DNA of 64,000 nucleotides from Brachynemurus nebulosus. Taxonomy: Eukaryota > Arthropoda > Insecta > Neuroptera > Myrmeleontidae. The stretch lies in the NCBI GenBank assembly GCA_035578155.1, contig JAPWDM010000008.1, forward strand, positions 29,537,280-29,601,279. Direction: 5' to 3'. Positions 1 through 10,779 of the stretch are shown here, one piece after another. Under the pieces are notes generated by a model. The model ran no database searches and was not told the origin of the DNA. It saw nothing but the letters and a program-made list of their open reading frames with translations. Each line of letters begins with the position of its first letter. Within the stretch, counting starts at the first letter, position 1. Made by a program: the position numbers and the translations under genes.

Positions 1-742
1 CTATCGAAATGGCACTTTATGAACTCAAAAAACTTTTTTCTCAACAAATAAGTCAAAGAAACTATTTTTAAAAAAGCGGAAATTTTTCAATTTTTCTTTT
101 TTTTTAAATTTTTGTGCAGCACTTTTTTCTGAGTGAATTTAGGTATAGGAATTGGTTCACAAAAAAGAAAGCTGAACCAAGAAGATCTCCACGAAGATCT
201 CCAAAACGATGTTGATGAAGATATTGATACTGAATTCGAAAACATTATGGAAAAAATATAATATATATGTAATTTAAAAAAAAAATAGAACAATTATAAA
301 TTAGTACAATATTAAAGTTTTTTTTATACCTAAGATCATAATATGAGTATCAAAATTTTTAACAAATACTTTTATCATTATCTCTGATAAAGCAGAAATA
401 ATTTTTGTGCTCAATAAAAATAATTTTTGCGTGTAAAAATTACAAATAACTAGATATAAAAATAAAAAGTAATAAAATTGTAAAAAAGTAGGTAACTTTG
501 AACAACTGTATCTCAGCCAGTTTTTATCGAAAATATTTTTATCGGTCACCATTCTGACGGGAATTGCTTCAGCTTTCTTTTTTGTGAACCAATCCCTATA
601 CCTAAATTCACTCAGAAAAAAGTGCTGCACAAAAATTTAAAAAAAAGAAAAATTGAAAAATTTCCGCTTTTTTTAAAATAGTTTTTTGACTTATTTTGTT
701 GAGAAAAAAGTTTTTTGAGTTCATAAAGTGCCATTTCGATAG
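1..742. repeat. Large inverted-repeat element, left end cut by window
   Basis: Bases 1-176 and 568-742 are near-identical reverse complements (about 175 bp each) separated by about 390 bp of unrelated AT-rich sequence. The outermost bases of the right arm (ending ccatttcgatag) match the window's first bases, so the arms may continue to the left of the window. No coding sequence is convincing inside; reading frames across the arms are AT-rich noise. This is most likely a foldback-type non-autonomous DNA transposon; the family is not recognised. Confidence 0.75.
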
Positions 743-865
743 GAAATTTAATTCTCTACAAAAAATCATATCATGTGTATTTACGAAATTTGAGTTATAG
801 TTAAAAAACTTAAGAGTCGATAAGTTACGCCGTTCGTAAAAACCCATGCCTAAATTTAATAGCAC

Positions 866-1602
866 CTTGTGAATTTATCATCTTTGGGGTATAACTGAAT
901 ATATGAAACAATAAAACACCTGTTACGAATTAGTTCCTTATTTCAACTACATAGTCAGTAGCCTAAAAGATAACTAAAAAAATTTAAAAAATTACAAAAA
1001 TTTTTTTCTTCGTAACTACTCAACTTAAGAAAATAATTCCAAATTCACATGAAGGCAAACACTCTCAAGAATATTAGAAATATTTATTATCGTATCAGTC
1101 CTCGTTATTAAGGATAATAACAAGGATAATATCCGATCCAATGTTATTTTTATTGGGTTCCAATTGAGCGACCACTTCAAAAAAAATTCAGTAACTGTGC
1201 CCTAATGCACTTAATTACTGCACCAAGTCTCATCAAAAATCAAGGGGTACAACATGATAAAAAAAAATTTTCATTTCTAATCTGCTGAACCGCCCCTTCA
1301 GTGGGTCCGACCCTGGAATTATTACCATCAATCGAAAGTACTTTAAAAATAAAGTGTTTTGTCTCATAAAGTGTTTTTTCCTGTCTCCTATACTTTTCCT
1401 CCTATAGTTTTCGAGATAATCAAGAATAATCGAAAGAGATATTTTAAGATAGGCTATCTGCGCCTGATAGAAAGTCCCAATACTAACTGTATTGCCGTTT
1501 ATGTGACACAGCAGGTACTTCATATGAATAATTTTTCTAGATCAAAACAAAACCGTTGTGAAAATATAACAGAAAATTGTCAAAAAATGTACTGTAATAG
1601 GA
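866..1602. other. AT-rich intergenic DNA, nothing recognised
   Basis: No gene, RNA or clear repeat end could be supported here. Opposed reading frames around 1233-1610 are low-complexity and have no domain. Confidence 0.5.
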
Positions 1603-1660
1603 TTTTTTAACATGTAGAATATTAAAGTCCAGTGAGCATTATATTCTACATGTTAAAAAA
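1603..1660. repeat. Perfect 20-bp stem-loop
   Basis: The arm 1603-1622 (ttttttaacatgtagaatat) is the exact reverse complement of 1641-1660, with an 18-nt loop between. It could be a tiny palindromic element or the joined terminal repeats of a decayed transposon. No terminator role is implied in a eukaryote. Confidence 0.8.
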
Positions 1661-2689
1661 ACGCCGTGAGCAGCGGGGGCCCCATCACGGAAGTCGAATT
1701 TTTCCCTTCATCTTCGGTATCTGCAAGATATCTAAATGTGATTGAAAGTCTACAAGCGATTTATCATTTTGGTGGTTTCAAAACTAATGATAAGTGTCCG
1801 GCTGATTGGGGCTTTAAAAAAGGGTTTAAATTTTTAAGGGTTGAATCTCACAAGGAAAGGTTCCCAGGTGTCCGCCTCCGATTTCAATGCCGCTGAAATA
1901 TGTTATTCTACGTCGAAATCTAAGAGACACGTATTTTTTTTATCGGCGGAAAAACGGTTTGAAGGGGTAAAATCGACCTTCAAAAATTGGGATAAAATTT
2001 TAATTTTTAAAATATCTCGAAAACAGTAAGAGTTAGAGCAAAAGTTGAAATTGGCGATATTGCTCTTTTTTAAAGAGCTATCTATTGATATGCAATTTGT
2101 TTAATTTACATCAACAGGGGTGGTTGGGGGTTAAAATTTGGGGGTTAATTTTGCAAAAAGGGGGTGAAAATTAAACAATATAAAAATTTTGTTTACAGAT
2201 TTGAAATCTACGCCAAAAAATCTAATTGACCTGTTTTTGCTCAATGTCCTAATATTAAGTCTAGGGGTAGTTAACTAGGGGGTGACTGTATCGAATAGTT
2301 CTATTACTTGGGTAGATCAAGAAGTTCTTCTTGATGGAAAATAGTTTAAGACAATTAGAATAACATAGAAATGAAATTTTCGGTTTCAAAATTCAATTTG
2401 AGCAATATTGGAGAGGGAGTGAGTCACCCTCTTAAATTACATACAATTAAATATTAAAAAAAGGATTTGAAGATATTTATTCTTTCCAAAAAATTCAAAA
2501 TTCCTACTTTATAAATAATAAAAGTTTAATAACATTAACTTTAATAACATTTTTAAATTACTTAATATGTATGTATTGCATTTGTTATAAAAATAAGTTC
2601 ATTTTTTTTAAATTTTTAAAGTTACTATCCACCTACTTGTATTATAGTATAAAAATAAAGCGTTTTAAACACATTTAACAATACCATTG

Positions 2690-3130
2690 AATTCCGATGT
2701 AAAAATGGGAGAAATGGGGGGAAAACTAACTCAATACATGTACAAAATTTCAGCCCTCTACGTTTACTCAGAGAGTTTCTAGGCGTGTTAGAAAAAAGCA
2801 AAAAAATCAAGGAAATATGTATTGTGGGGGGCGTAAAAATCGTGGGGTAAGGGTTAAAAGTTGAAACCTACAAAAAGCAGTGGCTGGCTATTAACTTAAC
2901 CTATATACAAAATTTCAGCCTTCTAGGTTTATTTGGGGAGATTTTGACCCGAACGAAACTGTTAAAAAACAAGAAAAATCATGTTCTTTTTGGTATAAAA
3001 ATGGTGGGGTAAAGGTTAAAAGTTGAGACCGTGCGAGTGGTACAAACTTCGAAAACGTAGAAAAAGCATGAAATTGTAGCTTAAAAATAATGGCGGTGGA
3101 GGTAAAATATTAAAACCTCCAAAAAAACAT
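2690..3130. repeat. Diverged tandem duplication, G-rich units
   Basis: Two adjacent units share in the same order a block around acaaaatttcagccctctacg (2743) and ttcagccttctaggttt (2914), then ggggtaagggttaaaagttg (2843) and a near copy at 3007. The unit length is roughly 165 bp. The flank 2100-2690 has similar g-rich phrases (ggggttaa, gggggtgaaaatt) and may be an older part of the same array. The family is unknown and I see no coding potential. Confidence 0.55.
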
Positions 3131-3199
3131 TATTTCCAACCGGTTTGGAAAAGTTCTATTGTTTTGTTGCCCCCCACCACCCCCTTAAAGGTTGGATCG

Positions 3200-3808
3200 G
3201 ATCCAAAATTTGTCCAAAATTTGTATGGAGTACTGTTATTATTGAATATTATTAGATAAGAAAAGTGGTCAAGTTATTTGAAATGAACTTTACCTATTTG
3301 TAAGACATAAATAATTTTATTTGATTTCAAACAATTTATTGCATAATAGCCTGAACAATAGTGTCGCGTAATGTATGAAATTTTAAGTAAAATCGTATGG
3401 TCTTCGCGTTAATACATCTCGTCAAAATATACGAAAAGTGACCAAAAAGTAATGAGCATGCTGAATGACCTGCTTCTATATCTCGTATTTCATTCATTCT
3501 TACTAATAAATATAATCAAAGTTCATTTTATGTATTATGAAAGTAGACACAAAAAGTTAAGTCCATAATATTGAGAAACCTAAAAACGATATCCAGTTGC
3601 TCTAATGCAATCTCGCGAAAACCGATACGAAAAAAATGAAGCTGATGCGTAAATAGTTTCATTTTACTTCTTTTCAGGACCTCGACAGTTCATTCAGCCA
3701 ATTTTTAAATAAGATTGGTGATAATAAGAAAAATTTGTGTAGGTTATAAATTACATTTTTATCTTGCACATTGCAGTAGGTTTAATCTTTCAAAATTTTG
3801 GTTTCCAT
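3200..3808. other. Intergenic DNA, nothing recognised
   Basis: AT-rich sequence with no supported gene or repeat boundary. Confidence 0.45.
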
Positions 3809-4179
3809 CAGAGGCGGCACAAGACTAAAATGGGAAGTAGGCAAGATGATTTTTATGAGGCCCTCTTCTTTGATTTTTCGAAAAATTTCTAAATTATTTC
3901 TTAAAAATTACGTGATGAACAAAAAATAACAAAAATCCAAAAAGTTTCTTTGGAGAGGGAAGAGGGGGATCGCATCCAGGAAATTTTTTATGCCTCTCTC
4001 GAAATAGAGCAAAACAAAAAACAAAAAAAAACGGTAACTGACTCAATAATCATTATAATCATAATCATTTTACCGATGTGGTGTTCAAAATTAAATAATA
4101 TCTATTGTTTCTCTTTAATTCTCAGGGGTGAGGCGGGTGGTGTTATCATGACCCGTTGGCCCCCTTGTATACGCACCTG
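3809..4179. mobile_element. Candidate hAT-like MITE (CAGAGGCGGC ... CGCACCTG)
   Basis: The segment begins CAGAGGCGGCACAAGAC and ends in GTATACGCACCTG, giving weak inverted ends of the CAG...CTG type seen in several better-supported elements in this window. The five bases TCCAT flank both sides. The phrase ccttgtatacgcacctgt recurs at 6338, supporting a repeat family. The imperfect ends and short flank match keep this tentative. Confidence 0.4.
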
Positions 4180-4247
4180 TCCATAATACATTGATCACAA
4201 TGGCTTTATATTCTTAATGAGAAATGACATCATAATCTGAGATAATA

Positions 4248-4802
4248 CAGTAGAATCTCTAATTACGGACATCTCTCTTAACCGGACCCCTTCTATAGCC
4301 GGAAATTTTTTTTATGATAATGGCATGCTATTCCAAAACCAATGTATTCAGCGCTCTCATAAGCGGACCCTCAGTTAACTGCACGCAACAATTACTCTGA
4401 TGTAACAATGCATTTGAGAACGGTATATTATCTTTGTATAGGTACCTAAATTATTTCATGAAATTGATTTCAGTATTAACATATTTAATGAAAACGATGA
4501 TGCAGAAAATATAGATGAAACTGATTTAACGGATTTAAAGATACATGTGACTGAAGGAATAAAAATAAAATCTTATCGTAATGTGTATCTATAGAATTAC
4601 AATAAGAAAAATAAGATTTTCATGTTTAAATAATGCGTTGAATTTATTTAATATTTATGTTTAAATAATTTCTAAATAAAATTAATTGTGAATATTACGT
4701 TGTTTCATTAGATAATGCTGTTATTGACTCTGCCCCTGTTAAGCGGACACTTAGCCGGACAAATTGCGAGACACTGCGGTCCGGTTAATAGAGGTTCTAT
4801 TG
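4248..4802. mobile_element. pogo/Tigger-like element remnant
   Basis: The ends are inverted repeats, CAGTAGAATCTCTAATTACGG on the left and the complement of CAATAGAACCTCTATTAACC on the right, each bordered by TA (4246-4247, 4803-4804). Terminal repeats starting CAGTAGAA-CTC with a TA duplication are typical of pogo/Tigger elements in the Tc1/mariner superfamily. A short + strand acidic stretch at about 4475-4592 (NENDDAENIDETDL...) ending in a stop could be the tail of the lost transposase. The body is only 555 bp, so it is non-autonomous. Confidence 0.75.
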
Positions 4803-5383
4803 TAACAGTTTGTTTATTTTTACCGAAGTCGGATAAATATAAATAGAGGCGGGCTTAAAGTATATCATCTAAACATATTTAAAAGAGATAATATAAATGA
4901 AATTTTATCCGTTGAAAACTACTACTAATGCCCTATCTGGTAATGGTATTTTCACTTTCATTTAGTTTTATGAAGAGTGATTAACACAAGCCAAAGTATT
5001 GCAGTAATTAGAATAAAAATAATCAAACAAGATACGAAGATTATAATATCTGTTAATTAATACGCCCCCACAATCGCTTATTAAAATGTAATTTAAAACT
5101 GCTCATTAAACAAATAAAGGACAAGAATTGATAAGGTCGATTTTTTGCCGGCCAGTTCAGACAAAAATAATATATACATAGGAAACTCCCATTACGCAAT
5201 CCACTGGGACCAAATTGCTAAATGAGAAAGTCAATGATCACGAGCGTCAATGTTCCTGATTTATATATTTGTAGGATTTACTGTTACAAACTAGTACTTA
5301 GCCATTATACACATCTTGTGTGCGACGAAATTATTAAATGGGGGCGTGTGATATGGAAGCGTGCTATTATTATTATATACGTA

Positions 5384-5799
5384 GGGTGCGCCATAAGTTC
5401 TCGGCGTGAGTATTAAAAAATACACAGAGAACAGTGAAAAGAATTTATTTTTCTATATAACCTCCCTCTATTTCAATACACTTATTACAAGGTGGGATAA
5501 GCATCTCTATGCCTTTATAATAATAAGCAAATTAACCGTATACACCATCCAATCTCTCCTTAATTTCTTCTGGAGTTTGTCTTTCTTTTGTCAGAAATTT
5601 TATGACTACTCGATATTCAATTTTTGAAACGGTCGACATAATATTGAGTTTACACTTTTACAACAGAATAAATAAAACACATGTAAACTCGTCCACTGCG
5701 TTTATGATTACTAGAGACTTAATACTTTCTGTGAGTATAAATTACGTCACCTTTAAATAAGTTTAATCATGTTAGGCCGAGAACTTATGGCGCACCCCA
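5384..5799 (-). mobile_element. Internally deleted mariner transposon
   Basis: Inverted ends gggtgcgccataagttctcg (from 5384) and its complement (to 5797) bracket about 415 bp near TA dinucleotides. On the - strand the interior keeps both termini of a mariner transposase, with the middle missing (see the pseudogene entry). This is a textbook deletion derivative: intact TIRs plus the two ORF ends, mobilisable only in trans. Confidence 0.85.
5445..5639 (-). pseudogene. Mariner transposase, N- and C-terminal remnants
   Basis: Reading on the - strand from ATG at 5639, a frame starts MSTVSKIEYRVVIKFLTKE and continues through QTPEEI-ERL-VYG to a stop. This resembles the first helix-turn-helix region of mariner-family transposases. 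A second frame then gives IPPCNKCIEIEGGYIEK and a stop at 5445-5447, matching the usual mariner C-terminus. Some 280 residues including the DDD catalytic core are absent, so the copy cannot encode an active enzyme. The subfamily assignment (irritans-like) is inference. Confidence 0.75.
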
Positions 5800-5846
5800 C
5801 GTGTATTATTTTAAGTGGTGGATTTTAAGTTATAATATACTATACT

Positions 5847-6033
5847 CAGGGCTGGCGAGAGGATAGGGCAGGTGGGGTAATTGCCGAGTGTAAAAAGCGG
5901 GCCCACAGCCTTGATTAGGTACCCGGAGAAAGTGAGATGACGTTTTTTTTTTTTGCTTGTCAATCGTATTTTTGTATTTTCGGGGGAAAATGTTTGAAAG
6001 TTGTGCCCGGGGGCATTTCTCTTGCCGGCCCTG
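5847..6033. mobile_element. hAT-like MITE with 8-bp TSD
   Basis: Ends CAGGGCTGGCGAGAG and CTCTTGCCGGCCCTG are inverted repeats. Flanking octamers ACTATACT and ACTTTACT match at 7 of 8, the target duplication length of hAT elements. The copy at 39475-39660 is the same family and length. Confidence 0.75.
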
Positions 6034-6557
6034 ACTTTACTTATTATGTCTAGTCATAGTATAGGATATTAGTATAGTTTTTGTTAGGGTTTTTGTTATT
6101 GATTCAAATATTAAGATTCTACCAAAATGATCTCTGTGAATATAGTTTCTGTTTACATAAAAAAAAAAACACTTTTGCCAAATTTATTCTGATACAATTA
6201 AAGTAACTCAAAATTATATAAATAAAATATACTATTTTTGTCTGAATCATAGGCCAGAAATCGGTCTTACCGACCCTTGTCCTTTATAAAATTTACATTT
6301 TATAGTTTGTACCCGATGCGACCGATGCTGTACACCTTGTATACGCACCTGTATATTTTATTATGCATTTTAAATTTAAAACAAAGTATTTTTTATTTAC
6401 AATAAAAACAACAATAAAAATTAGTATTTTATGTATTTACTCATCAAGCTTTTCTTTCTTTAATTGTACATAATTTTATATCTATTCAACCCACTATAAC
6501 CCAAACTATAATTAATCATACGTTAATAAACGTCCTATTTATTCAGTAATATTATAA
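6034..6557. other. AT-rich intergenic DNA
   Basis: Poly-A/T-rich sequence. The phrase ccttgtatacgcacctgt at 6338 duplicates the right end of the element at 3809-4179, so a decayed copy end may lie here. Nothing else is recognised. Confidence 0.4.
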
Positions 6558-6559
6558 TA

Positions 6560-7123
6560 CAGTCGGACTCATGTATTTTCAAACTGTGGGGACTAATCCG
6601 CTCATGTATTTTCAACTTTTCCTATATCCTCACTCCGTGGCAATCAAAGGACCACGTGACAGATATAGAACCAATCCCCCCCCAAATCTTTAATAGTAGT
6701 CACGTGTATTTTCCCAATGAATAACCTTAAAATGACAAAATGTTAAGTAACATATGATAAACAAAAAAGTGAAGCATGAAAAAAGTGTAATAAACTTGTA
6801 ATAAAATTATTTTTTAAACAATTGCGAATGAAATAAAACCATAAAGCCACTAGTGGTCAATCGGTTAATCTGACAGTTATTTTTCTGCATTAAAGTATTG
6901 CGTGAGAAGTGGGGACCAAAAACTTGAAAATTCGTGAGTAAAATTACACTTTTTACTCGTTGTAAGCAACTTAAAATAGAATCATATATCTAACTCTTTT
7001 TAGATAATAAAATTCGAATATACGTAAAAAGCGTAAGGCATATGATTCTATTTCAATTTTGATATTGCTTACGAGTAAAAAGTGTAGTTGAAAATAGGTG
7101 TTGAAAATACATGAGTCCGACTG
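6560..7123. mobile_element. Tc1/mariner-like MITE, 564 bp
   Basis: Perfect terminal inverted repeats (CAGTCGGACTCATGTATT... / ...AATACATGAGTCCGACTG, 23 bp) are flanked by TA on both sides. A second inner inverted repeat (cactttttactcgttgtaag near 6948 and its complement near 7067-7086) makes the element fold on itself. No transposase frame is present. Confidence 0.85.
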
Positions 7124-7126
7124 TAT

Positions 7127-7455
7127 GTATATACCATACAATAGATGGAGTACACCGAGTACACATTATTTTTTTGAAGAAAAATCGCCATATCGGTTAA
7201 CACCTTTTATAACCTACGAAGTGTCGGTAGGAATGCCTTTTTTTAAATTTGTATGTGATTTTTGTTGTAATTTGAGACTGTTTATTAATAAATTTTTTTT
7301 ATTAATAAATATTATATTGGTATTAAGGAATATTTATAACAACAAATATAATATCTGTCGCCTACCCGCCATTTTCGTCAACACTTTAGTCATTTTTTTA
7401 GCTTCATTTTCACATATATTGTATATAAATCTGTACTCCTTCTGTTTATTCAAAA
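7127..7455. mobile_element. Repeat element copy A (uninterrupted)
   Basis: The left end atagatggagtac and right end gtactccttctgtttatt are inverted and about 310 bp apart. The whole element aligns base for base with 8337-8885 in the same order and orientation. The reading frame of 125 codons across it is a by-product of AT-rich sequence. Confidence 0.7.
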
Positions 7456-7728
7456 CTAAAGCTTTAATAGCTTAAGTACTAAGCAATATTTTATATCAAT
7501 TATTAAAAAGTACAAAGTTTCTTCAATTTAGTATTTGACACAAGCACAAATTCTTATTTTAATCTACCACTAGGTGGCAATACTTAACAAGACTCCACAT
7601 CTGATAGTGATAAATTAACACCTAAACTATGGAAATTAGACAACGAGACGAAACTTAATGTATTCAAAAAAGTGTCCAAATCAAAGATGGCACTCGTGTT
7701 CCACGGATACGAAAGCGGTACAGTACTT

Positions 7729-8114
7729 ATTCTCAAATGGAACACTCTCAAATGAAAAAGCGAGCTTCTATATTATCTTTGTTAGCTTTTGAATAGAATC
7801 TTCTGGGATCTTTTATGTTCAACTCAGTTATAAAGTGGGTCTTTCGATCGTTTTTAAAATAAATTTAACAATTTTTATTTTGCGTCGCATCATTTATATT
7901 GTATATTATATAATTCGCTGACGTCACTATGTAAAGTCGCAGTCAGTACCATTGGATATTCGCCGTATAAAGCAATTTAAACTATAAGAGTTTATTTCAT
8001 ACATATGTAATTTCTATGTATTTCCTTATTATTAAATATCATCAACCGACATTGGTGATTCTCAAATGGAAACACTCACTTCCCCAGTCCCGACGTGTTT
8101 CCATTTGAGAATAA
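7729..8114. mobile_element. Candidate short MITE, 'ttctcaaatgg' ends
   Basis: attctcaaatggaacac at about 7731 is inverted relative to gtgtttccatttgagaat at 8095-8112, about 385 bp apart. An extra inverted copy at 8059-8076 forms a tight hairpin with the right end. TGACGTCA lies inside at 7919-7926. The family is unknown. Confidence 0.55.
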
Positions 8115-8336
8115 TTACTGTAGTTACATTCTGTTTTATCCGTTTTATGTTACTATATTCGCTATATTCACATCAGTATTCGAGCATTATTAACGCCGCG
8201 AGTGGTAAAAAAGAAAGCCTTATATTTACCATTTTCCTGACCAATTTTGTCAATTCCTCTCATATAAGTTAGATTTCCATCTTATAATACTCCATTACCT
8301 AAACGGTCATTGATGTAATACATTGATATCAGAATG

Positions 8337-8885
8337 CGTATGTATCATACAATAGATGGAGTACACATTATCTTTTTTGAAGCAAATCGCCACATTGGTT
8401 AACACCACGTTAACACCTTTCATAACCTATAAAGTGTCAGTGGTAATAAATATTTTTTAACTTATATACAGTGGACTTTCGGAGATTGTCCAATCGCAAA
8501 TTGTCCATATTTCAGTGTTAGGGATTTAAACATCGTATGTTTACGTCACACGAACATTGTATTCACAAAAATTGTGTGTTTGCAGTATTCGTGTGACGTA
8601 AACATGCGATGTTTAAATCCCTATCACTGCAATATTGACAATTTTTGATTGGACAATCTCCGAAAGTCAACTGTACGATTATTGTTGTAATTTGAAGCTA
8701 TTTATTAATAAATATTCTAACAATATTTATAACAACAAATATAACATCAGTAAATATAGACAAATTTTAAATTAAACCTTGTTTAACCGCCATATTGGTC
8801 AACACTTTAACCCTTTTTTTGACTTCATTTCCATATACATTGAATATATATGTACCTATACTCCCTCTATCTATTCAATATTCAG
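8337..8885. mobile_element. Repeat element copy B, interrupted by a MITE
   Basis: This is the same element as 7127-7455: atagatggagtacacatt at the left, shared middle blocks (ttgttgtaatttga, tttataacaacaaatataa) and gtactccctctatctattc-like phrasing at the right. The copy is split by the 205-bp hairpin element at 8469-8673, which copy A lacks, so copy A serves as an empty site. Confidence 0.7.
8469..8673. mobile_element. Hairpin MITE, 205 bp, nested
   Basis: It is a near-perfect palindrome along its full length: it begins CAGTGGACTTTCGGAGATTG and ends with the near complement, flanked by TA (8467-8468, 8674-8675). The inner arms contain gtttacgtcacacgaac and its complement. Its absence from the homologous position in 7127-7455 shows it inserted at a TA. 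Confidence 0.9.
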
Positions 8886-9139
8886 AGATGTCATACGACT
8901 CACACATCATGTCGTAAGACGTCAATAACTTCATATAAAGTGTATTATTATCCATATATAGCTGTTAAAATAGTGTACCAGTTGGGCGTTTTATCAGTAT
9001 ATGTTATGACGTTCATGCTGTTATTTTTTTAAAGCAGCAGTTGGTAAAATCAGAAGCTTGCTAGTTACATTCTACAAATAAAAAGGTTAATGACGTATAT
9101 GGACTAGTCATTTTGTTAGGTGATCTGAAGCCAAACGCT

Positions 9140-9592
9140 GGGCTGCGTTCAGAAATGCTTACCCGGTGACACCCGGGTGATATTTGATTACCCAGAGCGT
9201 TCAAAAATCACTTACAATTAGGTCAAATTAAAGACATAACCAACACTCGTTCAAAAATAACTATGATTTTAACCCAGAGTGACTTTTAATCGCCGCGGTC
9301 TGGACTACGCGTATAACATACGTATAACATAATTAGATGTAGAATTCAAACGGTTTAATGGTTTATTATTATTGTATTATATTATTAATTTTAGCTTTTT
9401 AGGATTTTAAATACAAAAATGACAGTTACGTAGAAATATAAAACTGATAATGAAAAAAAGAGGTTATGCTGTATTTTTAATTTTCGAGATCGTTCAAATA
9501 TTAACACATACGGTGTGACATCCTAAGGATATTCCGACAATCACCCTATCAAAACACACTCTACCTTCACCTTTTATTTCTGAACGCAGCCC
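9140..9592. mobile_element. MITE with GGGCTGCGTTCAGAAAT ends
   Basis: Perfect 17-bp terminal inverted repeats lie at 9140-9156 and 9576-9592. The interior has a GC-rich left part (acccggtgacacccgggtga) and no gene. The superfamily is uncertain; GGG-starting ends suggest PIF/Harbinger or ISL2EU, but no clear target duplication was found. Confidence 0.75.
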
Positions 9593-9699
9593 TGTTGTTC
9601 CTCCTGTCATTGTTTAATTGTGTGTGTGCGTCACGTGGGATGTTTGAAAAGTTGTCGTGAAATTAAAATTGACTACAACCTTTTCCATCGGAAACCAAA

Positions 9700-9783
9700 A
9701 TGGTTAATTGTTGTGTTTTATTGTGCAAAAGCGACAATAGAGTAAAAACAGAAGAAAAAAACCCAATTACGTTTCATAAATAA
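9700..9783 (+). pseudogene. THAP-domain N-terminal fragment
   Basis: A short frame begins MVNCCVLLCKSDN and runs to PITFHK and a stop (27 aa). The Cys-Cys-x3-Cys start and the later ITFHK match the beginning of the THAP (C2CH) zinc-finger domain, where the fold opens with C-x2-4-C and reaches a conserved FH about 20 residues later. The rest of the roughly 80-residue domain (second zinc ligand pair, AVPTIF box) is not found downstream. It could be a decayed THAP/P-element-like gene or a first exon with an unseen partner. The upstream region has a CACGTG motif (9632-9637). Confidence 0.5.
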
Positions 9784-10711
9784 GTTGAAATCATGTTTTA
9801 AAAATTAAACTTGGGTATCCGCCATATTAATGTTATACACATGGGTGTTTAAACAAAATTTTTTTATCTATATATTTTTTATGTATTTTTACTTTTTTAT
9901 ACATATAACTCTTGTTTCCATTAAAAAACATCAAAACACCAAAAAAAGTTTTTGTTATTGGTAAATACTTTGCTAAATTCCCCCATTTAAAATTGTTAGG
10001 AGATCACAATGATTTTTTTTAGGTATGTATGCGGTTGTAAATGTGTGTGTAATGCTTCATTTCTGTAATATTTACTACACATACGAGATGTCATCTCCAC
10101 ATACCTCCGTGAAAAAGGTCATTATATCATACCTTGTTATTTCTATCATTACATATTGTTAAGTAAGATTATAGTCTCACTATACATAATATTAAATTTT
10201 ACTGTCTAATTTTAAATTCAAGTTTATTATTTTTAATAAACGGTAAAAATTAATTTCGTTCTTCTTGTAAATGTACTTACCTTAAAAGAATTTATTGTTG
10301 TAACACTGTATTATTGTAAACTCCCGGGTTTTGGACTACCATAGACTTTATCGACTTTATATATAACTAAACTGACTGTTTACTAATTTTGTAAACGTAA
10401 AGTAGATTTTTATATATTAGAAATAAAATGACGTCAGATATTTTTAGTTAGTTAAAGATTTTGAATGTTTAAATCCGGATCCACATTTTAAAATTAATTA
10501 TTAAATGGTAATTTTTAAATGTATAGTTAATTACATTATCTTCTGTAATTTTAGTTATATGTGTGGTAGCACTTTCAAAACACTGCGATAGATAAAACGG
10601 ACAAAAACACATTACAGCTGCACCAAGTTAAATTATGTACGTTTTGTCAAACTTGTCTGGTTTTGAAGCAATTAAACATTACATTTACATTAGAAAATTA
10701 ATTGCTATAAG
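9784..10711. promoter_or_regulatory. 5' flank of the ZNHIT3-like gene
   Basis: AT-rich DNA with no gene. TGACGTCA, a perfect CRE palindrome, lies at 10429-10436, about 280 bp before the ZNHIT3 start. There is no clear TATA box. The transcription start cannot be placed from sequence alone. Confidence 0.35.
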
Positions 10712-10779
10712 ATGGTAACTTGCATCGTTTGTCAAACTAGTGACGGTATTTACAAATGTCCTACATGCAGACAATCATA
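10712..10779 (+). CDS. ZNHIT3: ZNHIT3-like exon 1
   Basis: Codes for residues 1-22 (MVTCIVCQTSDG...) plus two bases of codon 23. It supplies the first four zinc ligands of the HIT finger. The donor is ata|GTAAGT. Confidence 0.88.

Noticed and set aside
7098..7475. 125-codon + strand frame
   Set aside because: AT-rich, Phe/Ile/Tyr/Asn-heavy composition, lies across a MITE end and a repeat copy, and the second copy at 8337 does not keep the frame.
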